Shown here piece after piece: positions 44,117 through 52,031 of a DNA stretch of 64,000 bases. The DNA lies in the NCBI GenBank assembly GCA_003139095.1, contig PLHW01000011.1, forward strand, positions 1 to 64,000, given 5' to 3'. The DNA is from Acidobacteriaceae bacterium. GTDB taxonomy: Bacteria; Acidobacteriota; Terriglobia; Terriglobales; Acidobacteriaceae. A program made the position numbers and the translations under genes. Under the pieces are notes generated by a model. The model did not search any database, was not told where the DNA came from, and saw only the letters and a program-made list of their open reading frames with translations. The first letter of the stretch is position 1. Every line of letters starts with the position of its first letter.

Positions 44117-44583
44117 GATCGGCCCATCCTTTTATTCTCCGGACTCGTTTTATTGTCCGGATCGTTCTCTTCCACTAATTCGATCGGAACCCCGCACGTA
44201 TCCGCCGGGTCCAGAAACGCGATTCGCCGGCCGTGCAGTCCCGGCCGCGGCACCGTGTCCCGCAATCGGAAACCGGCCTGCTGCGCTTCGGCCAGCGCGG
44301 AGTCGAGATTCTCCACCTCAAATGACAAGTGGTGAACTCCCTCGCCTTGCGCGTCCAGCAGCCTTCCCACTTTCGAGTCCGGCTGGCGCGTACTCAGAAA
44401 CTCAAGGTGCGCGCCACCCACTTCCACCACCGCAACATCGGCGCCGGATTGCTCAAGATGCTCGCGCTCCACCAGTTTTCCGCCCAGCGACTGGAACTTC
44501 CGGACGGCCTTCTCCAGGTCGCGGACCAGGATAGCGATATGATTGAACTTTCCCAGTTCCGGGAACTTGCTGGTTGCACTCAT
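44113..44583 (-). CDS. VOC-family protein (methylmalonyl-CoA epimerase-like)
   Basis: A 156-residue vicinal-oxygen-chelate protein with metal-ligand candidates His in FNHIAILV, Glu in AHLEFLST, His in VHHLSFEV and Glu in PIELVEEN. The layout matches methylmalonyl-CoA epimerase, including the EGVHHLSFEV block. It is the first gene of a minus-strand unit with its own operator and promoter directly upstream. It is related to the VOC protein at 29.6-30.1 kb, so the pathway may handle two branched acyl-CoA epimers. Confidence 0.85.
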   Translation of the reverse strand: MSATSKFPELGKFNHIAILVRDLEKAVRKFQSLGGKLVEREHLEQSGADVAVVEVGGAHLEFLSTRQPDSKVGRLLDAQGEGVHHLSFEVENLDSALAEAQQAGFRLRDTVPRPGLHGRRIAFLDPADTCGVPIELVEENDPDNKTSPENKRMGRS

Positions 44584-44594
44584 GCGCGAGTAAA

Positions 44595-44612
44595 AACAAA
44601 CGCTCGTTTGGT
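44595..44612. promoter_or_regulatory. Palindromic operator, site 2
   Basis: Arms AACAAAC and GTTTGGT with a four-base spacer (GCTC); one mismatch in the left arm against the ACCAAAC form at the other two sites. It lies 12 bases before the start of the VOC gene on the minus strand, downstream of its promoter. Confidence 0.7.
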
Positions 44613-44640
44613 CTTACACCAAAAACCGCCATACCGTCAA
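44613..44640 (-). promoter_or_regulatory. Sigma-70-like promoter of the minus-strand unit starting at 44583
   Basis: On the minus strand, TTGACG (44640-44635) and TGTAAG (44618-44613) are spaced by 16 bases; TAAGAC two bases later is an alternative -10. Operator site 2 begins immediately downstream, so a repressor there would block transcription. Confidence 0.5.
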
Positions 44641-44742
44641 ACGGATTCTTCTCTTTTCCAAAAAACGAACGCTGTCGCGCTTGAATTCTTCCGCGCAGCA
44701 CGGTACCCTTCCCGTCGCCGGTTCGGTGCGGATTTTCTTCGG

Positions 44743-44772
44743 TTGACAACTCCACATAAGGCCTTCTATTGT
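44743..44772 (+). promoter_or_regulatory. Sigma-70-like promoter of the etfB-led operon
   Basis: A perfect -35 TTGACA (44743-44748) and a -10 TATTGT (44767-44772) with an 18-base spacer. The predicted start near 44779 is just ahead of operator site 3 and 40-odd bases before the etfB start codon. Confidence 0.6.
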
Positions 44773-44785
44773 ACGGAGGGACCAA

Positions 44786-44803
44786 ACCAAACAAACGTTT
44801 GGT
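44786..44803. promoter_or_regulatory. Palindromic operator, site 3
   Basis: Perfect seven-base arms ACCAAAC and GTTTGGT around AAAC. It lies between the predicted transcription start and the etfB start codon on the plus strand. With sites 1 and 2 it defines a shared regulon over both arms of the divergent cluster. Confidence 0.8.
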
Positions 44804-44821
44804 CCCATACTGGAATCCCTC

Positions 44822-45625
44822 ATGCTTCATCTCGTCGTCTGCCTCAAACAGATCCTCGATCCCGAAATCCCCCCCGCCGACTTCAAGCTCGATCCCTCCG
44901 CCCAGCGAGCCGCCCCGACCGCCTCCCTCGTCGCCAGCATCTTTGACGAAAATGCCCTCGAAATCGCCCTCCAACTGCGCGAGAAAGTCGGCGACGCCAG
45001 GATCACCGCCATTTCTCTTGGCCCTCCCTCCGCCGTTGACGTCCTTCGCAAGGCCCTTTCCATGCGTGCCGATGACGCGATCCTGATTCGCGAGGAAGAT
45101 TTCCCCGGCATTGACGCCCATGGCTGCGCGCGCGTTTTGGCGGCTGCCATTCGCAAGCTCCCTCCCGCCGACCTGATATTGTGCGGCCGCGAGACCGGCG
45201 ATTGGCACGGCGGCCTCGTGGCCGCTTTCCTCGCCGCCGAGTTCGACCGTCCTTACACTAATTTCGTCGCCGGCATTACCAAAGAAGGCGACCATTTCCA
45301 CCTGCGCCGCCAGACCGAAGATGGCTGGGAGATCGTTCGCTCCGCGGCCCCCGCCGTCATCACCGTCACCAACGACGACCACAATCTCCCTCGTATTCCC
45401 AAAGTTAAGGACAACATGATGGCGTTCCGCAAACAAATCCCGGCCTGGACGGCGAGCGACCTCGGACTGGTCCCGGCCAGCGTTGCCGGACCAAACTCAA
45501 AGCTGGAACAGTCTCGCCTCTACGTCCCGGTCGTCGATCGCAAATGCGAGATCATAACTGGCGATAACGCCGAAGCAAAAGCCCGCCAACTGGTCGAACG
45601 CCTCGCGGCATTGCAGGTAATCTGA
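44822..45625 (+). CDS. etfB: Electron transfer flavoprotein, beta subunit
   Basis: A 267-residue EtfB. It has the family start LHLVVCLKQILDP, the ALSMRADDAILI region, and the ADLILCGRETGDWHGG stretch typical of beta subunits. It lacks the long bifurcation-type features I would look for, so it is probably a conventional ETF that collects electrons from acyl-CoA dehydrogenases. It is the first gene of the long plus-strand operon, behind the promoter and operator at 44.74-44.80 kb, and its stop overlaps etfA. Confidence 0.92.
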   Translation: MLHLVVCLKQILDPEIPPADFKLDPSAQRAAPTASLVASIFDENALEIALQLREKVGDARITAISLGPPSAVDVLRKALSMRADDAILIREEDFPGIDAHGCARVLAAAIRKLPPADLILCGRETGDWHGGLVAAFLAAEFDRPYTNFVAGITKEGDHFHLRRQTEDGWEIVRSAAPAVITVTNDDHNLPRIPKVKDNMMAFRKQIPAWTASDLGLVPASVAGPNSKLEQSRLYVPVVDRKCEIITGDNAEAKARQLVERLAALQVI

Positions 45626-46605
45626 TGCGGAACGTACTTGCCATCCTCATTCCCGCCGGCGCTTTCAGCCGCACTGAAGCGGAAACTATTACCGCAGGCA
45701 AAAGTCTCGCCGCACAACTCGGTGCCGATCTGTCCGTCGGAATACTCGGTCCCTCGGATGACTCGTTCGCTCGCGAATGTTTCGCCTTCGGCGCAAAGTC
45801 TCTCACCCGCGTAGAAGGGCTCGCTGCCTACCAGAGTGAAGCGTACTCCGCCGCCGCTCAGCAGATCGCCGCGAGCGTGGCTGCCGATGTCATTCTCTTC
45901 CCCAGCACCACCTACGGCCTTGAGATCGCCCCGGGCGTCGGCTATCGCCTCGGCGCAGCCGTAATTCTCGATTGTGTAGGCTTGATCGGTGATTCATCGG
46001 GTAATCTCACCATCACCAAGCCCGTCTATGGCGGCAAGGCAAATTCCGAACTCATCGCGCGCCAAGGTCCCGTTGTCATCGCCATGAGAATGCGTTCGGT
46101 TGCACCCGGCGAAAAGCAGGATGGCGCGACGGGCGAAATCAATACGATCCCAGCCCCGGCGCTTAGCCCAAGAACGCAGATCCTTGAGCACACGACAGAA
46201 GACACCGGCAGCGGTCCCAAACTCGAAGACGCCCGCGTCATCATCAGCGGCGGACGCGGCCTTGGCAACAAAGAAAACTTTGTTCATCTGGAGGAACTGG
46301 CGCGCCTGCTGGGGGGCTCGGTCGGCGCTTCTCGCGCGGCCTGCGACCAGGGCTGGGTCCCGGCCACTTTGCAAATCGGTCAAACCGGTAAGAAAGTCGC
46401 CCCGGACCTGTACCTGGCCGTCGGTATTTCCGGCGCCAGCCAGCATCTGGTCGGCATCGCAGGCGCTCGTCACATCGTCGCCATTAACAAAGATGCGAAG
46501 GCGCCCATTTTTCAGGTTGCCGCTCTCGGTGTAGTCGACGAATGGCAAGCCTTGCTTCCCAAACTCGTAGTCGCTTTAACAGAACATAAAGCCAGGAATT
46601 CCTGA
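45625..46605 (+). CDS. etfA: Electron transfer flavoprotein, alpha subunit
   Basis: A 326-residue EtfA. The C-terminal FAD domain has the family block VIISGGRGLGNKENF, then GASRAACDQGWVP, QIGQTGKKVAPDLYLAVGIS and GASQHLVGI, ending with AINKDAKAPIF. With EtfB it carries electrons from the two acyl-CoA dehydrogenases to a quinone reductase, likely the FeS protein encoded next. One base overlaps between the two genes. Confidence 0.94.
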   Translation: MRNVLAILIPAGAFSRTEAETITAGKSLAAQLGADLSVGILGPSDDSFARECFAFGAKSLTRVEGLAAYQSEAYSAAAQQIAASVAADVILFPSTTYGLEIAPGVGYRLGAAVILDCVGLIGDSSGNLTITKPVYGGKANSELIARQGPVVIAMRMRSVAPGEKQDGATGEINTIPAPALSPRTQILEHTTEDTGSGPKLEDARVIISGGRGLGNKENFVHLEELARLLGGSVGASRAACDQGWVPATLQIGQTGKKVAPDLYLAVGISGASQHLVGIAGARHIVAINKDAKAPIFQVAALGVVDEWQALLPKLVVALTEHKARNS

Positions 46606-46614
46606 CGGATTTTC

Positions 46615-48651
46615 ATGACGCCTACACGCGAGGTCTTCTTCAATATTCGGCACGTCTGGGTGATGTACGCCCTCTTCGCCGTGACTCTCGCGATTTTCTC
46701 TTATGGTTTTTGCCGCCATTGGCAGCGGTGGTCGCGCGGCCTTCCCGCCTCCCGCACCGACCGCCCCTGGCAACGGTTGCAAGGCTTGTTGCGCCAGACT
46801 GCCGCTCACGACCGTCTCCTCAAGCGCTATCGCGCCGCCGGATTCTTTCATCTCCTCTTTTTCTGGGGAATGGTCATCCTCACCGCCGGCACCACCGTCG
46901 TCTTCATTCACAACGATCTCGGCATCCACATCATGCAGGGAGCGTTCTACCTCTACTTTCAGAGCCTCACGCTGAACATATTCGGCGCACTCTTCATCGT
47001 GGCCCTGCTCGCCGCCCTGGTCCAGCGTTACGTCGCGCGACCCTCCCGCCTCAAACCTGACCATTGGCAGGACGGCCTCATCCTTATTCTCCTCCTCACC
47101 ATCCTCCTCACCGGATTCATCCTCCAAGGCGCGCGCATTCAACTCACGCGCGACCCCTGGGGCGCATGGTCTCCGGTTGGCAACGTCGCCGGTTCCCTTC
47201 TCGCTCGCCTCTTCGGCGTCGACGGCCTTCGGCAACTCCACCTCTTTACTTGGTGGTTTCACATGGCGTTGGTGTTCGGCTTCATCGCGTGGATTCCCTA
47301 TTCCAAGCTGATGCACCTGCTCACGGCTCCGGCCAACATCTATCTCCGCGATCTCGAGCCACGCGGCGCACTTCCACTTCTCGATATAGAGAAAACCGAA
47401 GCGCTCGGCATCAGCCGCCTCGAACAGTTCTCCTGGAAAGATCTGTTCGACCTCGACGCCTGCACCGAGTGCGGCCGCTGCGAAGTCAACTGTCCGGCCA
47501 ATATTTCAAACAAACCGCTCTCTCCGAAGTGGCTGATCCTCGACCTCCAGAAGGCCTCCCGCGCCGAACATGCCGCCGCCCCCACTCCTCCGCCAAACCC
47601 AGAAGAACCCTCGCCCCTCGTAGGTCCGGTCATCCGCGAAGAAACCTTGTGGTCCTGCACTACCTGCCGCGCCTGCATGGAACAGTGTCCCGTCATGATC
47701 GAGCAGGTTCCCAAAATCGTGCAGATGCGTCGCCACCTCGTAATGGAGCGCGCCGAATTCCCCGACGACCTCCAGGGCGTCATTCGCAGCCTCGAAGCTC
47801 GCGGCCATCCTTACCCCGGCTCCAGCGCCTCGCGCAGCGACTGGCACAAGGATCTCGACGTTCACGTTCTCAGCGATAAGCCCGGCCAGTCCTTCGACGT
47901 GCTTCTCTGGGTCGGCTGCGCCGGCGCCATGAATGACCGCAGCAAATCCGTCACCCGAGCCGTCGCGCAATTGCTGCAAGCCGCCGGCGTCAGGTTCGCC
48001 ATCCTCTCGCGCGAAGAAAAATGTACCGGCGATCCCGCCCGCCGTATTGGCCACGAATTTTTGTTCCAGCAACTCGCCCAGGAAAACATCGCCACCTTCG
48101 ACCGCTACGGCGTCAAGAAAATCCTCACCTCCTGCCCGCACTGCTTCAACACCCTCCGCAACGAGTACCCGCAACTCGGCGGCAACTATCAGGTCATCCA
48201 CCACAGCGAGTTTCTTCAGGAGCTCGTCGCCAGCGGCCGTCTCAGGCCCGAAGCCACCGCTCTCGGCAAAGTCGTCTTCCACGATCCCTGCTATCTCGGC
48301 CGCTACAACCAGGTCTACGGCGCGCCGCGCCAGTTGCTCGATTCCGTGCCCAACTCCCAGCGTGCCGAAGTCCCCAACTGGAGCGCCCGCAACGCCCTCT
48401 GCTGCGGCGGTGGCGGCGGCTTCTCTTTCATGGAAGAAAAGACCGGCACGCGCATGAGCCACAACCGTTCCCGCCAACTTGTTTCAACCGGAGCCGACAC
48501 CGTAGCCGTCGGTTGCCCTTTCTGCATGACGATGCTCGAGGACGGCGTAAAAACCGTCTCGCCGGAAGGTCAAACGCCGCGCGTCCTTGACATCGCGGAA
48601 GTCCTCGCCCAAGCCATCATGCAAAATCCAGCGCAGGAGCCCGGCCGATGA
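46615..48651 (+). CDS. Membrane (Fe-S)-binding oxidoreductase, ETF:quinone oxidoreductase-like
   Basis: A 678-residue fusion. The N-terminal third holds about five membrane segments (near 15-35, 75-95, 118-140, 155-175 and 210-232) like nitrate-reductase gamma or HdrE, with His residues that may bind haem b. Next come two 4Fe-4S motifs, CTECGRCEVNC (about 283) and CTTCRACMEQC (about 347), and two CCG domains of the HdrD/GlcF type (SCPHC near 505, ALCCGGGGGFS near 598). Such proteins next to etfAB are thought to pass electrons from ETF to menaquinone. The short gap after etfA and four-base overlap with the next gene place it in the operon. Confidence 0.9.
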   Translation: MTPTREVFFNIRHVWVMYALFAVTLAIFSYGFCRHWQRWSRGLPASRTDRPWQRLQGLLRQTAAHDRLLKRYRAAGFFHLLFFWGMVILTAGTTVVFIHNDLGIHIMQGAFYLYFQSLTLNIFGALFIVALLAALVQRYVARPSRLKPDHWQDGLILILLLTILLTGFILQGARIQLTRDPWGAWSPVGNVAGSLLARLFGVDGLRQLHLFTWWFHMALVFGFIAWIPYSKLMHLLTAPANIYLRDLEPRGALPLLDIEKTEALGISRLEQFSWKDLFDLDACTECGRCEVNCPANISNKPLSPKWLILDLQKASRAEHAAAPTPPPNPEEPSPLVGPVIREETLWSCTTCRACMEQCPVMIEQVPKIVQMRRHLVMERAEFPDDLQGVIRSLEARGHPYPGSSASRSDWHKDLDVHVLSDKPGQSFDVLLWVGCAGAMNDRSKSVTRAVAQLLQAAGVRFAILSREEKCTGDPARRIGHEFLFQQLAQENIATFDRYGVKKILTSCPHCFNTLRNEYPQLGGNYQVIHHSEFLQELVASGRLRPEATALGKVVFHDPCYLGRYNQVYGAPRQLLDSVPNSQRAEVPNWSARNALCCGGGGGFSFMEEKTGTRMSHNRSRQLVSTGADTVAVGCPFCMTMLEDGVKTVSPEGQTPRVLDIAEVLAQAIMQNPAQEPGR

Positions 48652-49643
48652 CCCGCTTCCCTTTGATCGCTCTCGACCCCTCCGGCGACGGCCTCCATCT
48701 CGCAACGCCCGACCCCATGTGGCGCGAAGCCTGGTACTTCGAGGTCTACGACCCCGCGTCCCGCGTGCAGTTTCACGCCTACCAGGGCGTCTTTCCTAAC
48801 GCCGGCACCGGCGATCTCACCGCCGCGTTTTTTGTTGAAGACCGGCGCGTGCACGAAATTATGAAAGTAGATTTCACCGTGCCCGCCGATCCGATCGAAG
48901 AACGCCTAAACTTCGGCCCCATGAAAATGGAAATGCTCGAGCCCTTCGAGCGCTGGCGCATTCGCTACGACGCCGAAGTCACTGCCGATCTCATATTCGA
49001 GGCCGTGCACGCCCCTTACAGTTGGGCCGAGTCGCGTCTCTTCATGGAGAGTACCAGCGACCACGAGCAGCGCAGCCAGCACTTCGATCAACTCGGTCGC
49101 TATACCGGAACCGTCTGGGCGGCCGGCAAGGCCTATCCCGTCAACGCTCTCGGTTTCCGGGATCGCATGTGGGGGTGGGGCGCCCGTCGCCATTGGACGA
49201 GCTACATCGTCATGTGGGCCGCCTTCTCCGAAGACTTCGTCGCCAACGTCTCCATCCAGAATTTTGCCGACGGCACGCAGGGTCTCTGTGGCTACATCCT
49301 TCAGGATGGCGAGCGTTCTCTCGCGCGCCATGCTCGCGTCGAGTTGCAATGGCATCCGCATCGCTGGCGTACCGTGCAGCACGCGGTTATTCATCTCGAA
49401 GATCGTCTCGGCCGCGAAGTCGAACTCACCGGCGTACCTCTTGGCGTCTCCGACACTTCGCATCGCTGGAAGCATCGCCGCGATCACATGCTTTTCAGTC
49501 TCGGCACCTATCATTGTGGCAATGCCGTTGGCCACGGCGTCATGAACTGGGCCTTCCTGACCGAAGCTTTGCGGCCCAATATTTTGGAAGCGAATTTGCC
49601 CGACCCCGCGGTGGCCGGGAATTTTCAGACCAGGCAGGCGTAA
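48648..49643 (+). CDS. Lipocalin-like DUF7064/DUF7065-type protein
   Basis: A 331-residue beta-rich protein. Near the start it reads PMWREAWYFEVYDPASRVQF, and near residue 170 GFRDRMWGWGARR, a signature shared with the protein at 59388-60314 and reminiscent of CrtC/AttH-like lipocalin folds (DUF7064/DUF7065). Members of this group are encoded near lipid and terpenoid catabolic genes. No catalytic residues can be assigned. Its ATG overlaps the FeS-oxidoreductase stop, so it is part of the operon. Confidence 0.72.
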   Translation: MTRFPLIALDPSGDGLHLATPDPMWREAWYFEVYDPASRVQFHAYQGVFPNAGTGDLTAAFFVEDRRVHEIMKVDFTVPADPIEERLNFGPMKMEMLEPFERWRIRYDAEVTADLIFEAVHAPYSWAESRLFMESTSDHEQRSQHFDQLGRYTGTVWAAGKAYPVNALGFRDRMWGWGARRHWTSYIVMWAAFSEDFVANVSIQNFADGTQGLCGYILQDGERSLARHARVELQWHPHRWRTVQHAVIHLEDRLGREVELTGVPLGVSDTSHRWKHRRDHMLFSLGTYHCGNAVGHGVMNWAFLTEALRPNILEANLPDPAVAGNFQTRQA

Positions 49644-49666
49644 CCGTATTGGCGCATTCCGGAATC

Positions 49667-50806
49667 ATGATCGCAACCGGACAAATCGAGCAAGTGAATC
49701 ATGGGCTCCACGAATACGGCGAGAGTGTGCGCCGATTTTTCCGCGAGCAGCAGCGCTCCTCCATGGTCTCGCCGCTCTTCAACATTCCCGGCCGCATGAT
49801 CCTCGGTGCCTACTGCTATTACGAAAATCTCGTTCCGCTCCTCCGCTTCGTCACCTCGCTCGAAAGTCCCGAATACATCGCCCGCCGCATGAAGCGCCCC
49901 TGTAGTCTTCCGAACTCCATCAACATTCACTCACTCATGCTGGGTTACTTCAACGGACGCGAGCAGTCGCGCTTGCTCGGCCGCCCGATGCGCGACAACC
50001 TAGCGGAGATCGCCGCCCTCATCGACTTCTGGGCTCGCGTAACCTCCGTTTATCACGAGGAACGCGCGCACGTGCCGGATGGCGCGGCGTTTCGCTTGCC
50101 CGTGCTGCCACGAGCGTCCGTCGAAAATGTCGCCGCCTCGCTCCGTCAGCCCTCCGCTAACGAACAACATGCCATTCGGCGCATGATGGCCACGCTCGAA
50201 CTCTTCACTTTTATTCTGAATGGCGAATCCCGCATCGGCGTCTTTCACCACGGCCCGTATCCCCTCCCCGACGGCGACGTTCTTATGTTCAAAGAAATGG
50301 TCGGTCTGCAAGAGGATTTTTATTCCTGGGCGACCCCAGACGTTCGTCTTCCCGTGTCCGGCATCGCCCGCGTCATGCGCCTGCGCGGCGTTCAAGTCAA
50401 AATCGTCCACATGGGCAGCATGACCACCGAGCCCGCCAACTACCAGGAGAAAATTGTCGCCGAGGAACTGTTCACCTGCGAGCATAGCGCTCTGCGTCCC
50501 TTGCGTGCCGACGAGATCTCCGCCATCACTCAGTCCGCCGCCAACGCGCAGATGGAGTTGTACCGCCGCATGATCGCCTGGGACGATAAATTTCGCGTCG
50601 CTTACGGCGCCGAACTCTACGGACAAATTCTAGGGCGCTTCGCCCCGCTTGGTCACGAGCAGCATTTCCGGAAGATGATCCGCGAGTCCTTTGCCGCATC
50701 GGTCGCAAAGCACGTGGATGACCTCGCTGGCGGCAAAGAGCCGCCGCTGATTTTGCAGCACATCGCCAGCACCGACGGGCCTATTTACGCGCCCGTCGCT
50801 GGCTGA
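49667..50806 (+). CDS. Protein of unrecognised family, paralogue of the next gene
   Basis: About 379 residues from ATG 49667; the frame is open further upstream, but that part lies inside the previous gene. No known domain is recognised. It is mostly helical, without signal peptide, with a central GVFHHGPYPLPDGDVLMFKE block (about 190-210) and a VAEELFTCEHSA block (about 263). The neighbouring protein has corresponding GTFGHGPYPQSDGSIIVVHE and LAESLFTRTGDG blocks in the same order, showing tandem duplication. A role tied to the carboxylase or phosphotransfer genes downstream is inference. Confidence 0.7.
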   Translation: MIATGQIEQVNHGLHEYGESVRRFFREQQRSSMVSPLFNIPGRMILGAYCYYENLVPLLRFVTSLESPEYIARRMKRPCSLPNSINIHSLMLGYFNGREQSRLLGRPMRDNLAEIAALIDFWARVTSVYHEERAHVPDGAAFRLPVLPRASVENVAASLRQPSANEQHAIRRMMATLELFTFILNGESRIGVFHHGPYPLPDGDVLMFKEMVGLQEDFYSWATPDVRLPVSGIARVMRLRGVQVKIVHMGSMTTEPANYQEKIVAEELFTCEHSALRPLRADEISAITQSAANAQMELYRRMIAWDDKFRVAYGAELYGQILGRFAPLGHEQHFRKMIRESFAASVAKHVDDLAGGKEPPLILQHIASTDGPIYAPVAG

Positions 50807-50818
50807 AGAGTCAACACC

Positions 50819-52027
50819 ATGGCAGATGCTCTTTCGTTGGAAGAGATGAATCGCATCATCGCTCTGTTCGGCGCGAGCCAGAAAAGCTTCATGCGCCTCG
50901 AGCAGCGCTCGTCTCTGCGCTCTGCCTTGTTCGATGTGCCGCGTCGCTCCTCACTGGGCTGGATCGGGATCTACCAGCATGGCGCTTCCCTGCTGCGTCA
51001 ACTCACCGCTTTAGTCGCGCCCGAAGAAATCGGCCGCCGCATGAAACAACTCTGCTCCCGTCCTTACTATCTCCAGCTTTCTATCTTGATGTGCAGCTTC
51101 CTGGGCGCGCGCCAGCAGATGATCCTCGACCTCGGTCTCAAGCCCGGCGAGCCTCTGCCCGGCGAAAACGACGCCCGCGTCGAAGACGCTCTCTTTCTCG
51201 TCGACTTCTGGCGTCGCGTCGCCCGCACTTACCGCAACGATGGCTGCCTCCTCCCCGCCGAAAACGGCTACACGCAGGCGATCCTGCCGCAAAGCATCGT
51301 CGATGAACTCGCCCGCCTCATCGAGCCCTGCACTCCCGATCACCGTCGCAGCGTTCGCCGTCTCGCCGCCACTCTCGATCTCTACTCCTTCATCCTTCAC
51401 GGCGAGCAGCGCGATGGCACGTTCGGCCACGGCCCGTATCCGCAGTCCGACGGCTCGATCATCGTCGTTCACGAGTACAACGATCTGCTCAATCAATTCC
51501 TGCCCTGGGCCGAAACCGCAACCCGCAACCTCTATCCGAATCTCGCCATCGTCCGCCGCCTCAAAGCCGACGTGCACGCTCGCTTCGATTTGTTCGGCAG
51601 CATCCTCTACACGCCCGCCGACGTGGATTCGTTTATTCTCGCGGAGTCACTTTTTACTCGCACCGGCGACGGCACTCTCCGCCAGCTTCCCTGGGAGGAG
51701 ATTCCCGAAATTCAGCATCGCGCCGCCGAGGCGCAAAACGAACTCTACCTGAAAGCCGCCGGTTGGACTCCGCGCTACAAGGCGGAGTACGGCGTCTACC
51801 TTTTCGCAAATCATCTCTACCCGTTCTTCCAGATTGCAGGCTTGGATCCCAGTTGGGGTGAAACCATCCGCCGTGCCTTTGAAGCCGCGGTTGCGCCGCT
51901 CGTCGACCCCATGCTGCAAAAACCGGACATTCCTTCGATCTGGCCTTTTATGGCAACCACTGAAGGCGACTTCTTCTGGCCCGTCACCAGAAGGCACGCG
52001 CTTTCCTCAACCGTGCTGGCACATTAA
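50819..52027 (+). CDS. Protein of unrecognised family, paralogue of the previous gene
   Basis: A 402-residue protein from ATG 50819, 12 bases after its paralogue. It shares with it an N-terminal helical region with a conserved RRMKxxCS pattern (GRRMKQLCSRPYY), a VDFWRRV/IDFWARV helix, the GHGPYPxxDG loop (about 201-210) and a C-terminal helix pair ending in a PIYAP/FFWPV-like motif. His and Asp in the GHGPYP loop could bind a metal or phosphate, but this is speculation. No signal peptide or membrane segment. I do not recognise the family. Confidence 0.7.
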   Translation: MADALSLEEMNRIIALFGASQKSFMRLEQRSSLRSALFDVPRRSSLGWIGIYQHGASLLRQLTALVAPEEIGRRMKQLCSRPYYLQLSILMCSFLGARQQMILDLGLKPGEPLPGENDARVEDALFLVDFWRRVARTYRNDGCLLPAENGYTQAILPQSIVDELARLIEPCTPDHRRSVRRLAATLDLYSFILHGEQRDGTFGHGPYPQSDGSIIVVHEYNDLLNQFLPWAETATRNLYPNLAIVRRLKADVHARFDLFGSILYTPADVDSFILAESLFTRTGDGTLRQLPWEEIPEIQHRAAEAQNELYLKAAGWTPRYKAEYGVYLFANHLYPFFQIAGLDPSWGETIRRAFEAAVAPLVDPMLQKPDIPSIWPFMATTEGDFFWPVTRRHALSSTVLAH

Positions 52028-52031
52028 AACC

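Noticed and set aside
43298-44335. Plus-strand open frame of 345 codons opposite the amidohydrolase gene
   Set aside because: Antisense shadow of an amidohydrolase with conserved metal-site residues.
49022-49666. Upstream extension of the unknown-family gene starting at 49667
   Set aside because: This part overlaps the lipocalin-like gene in another frame and is Arg/Ser-rich shadow sequence; homology to the paralogue begins only after 49667.
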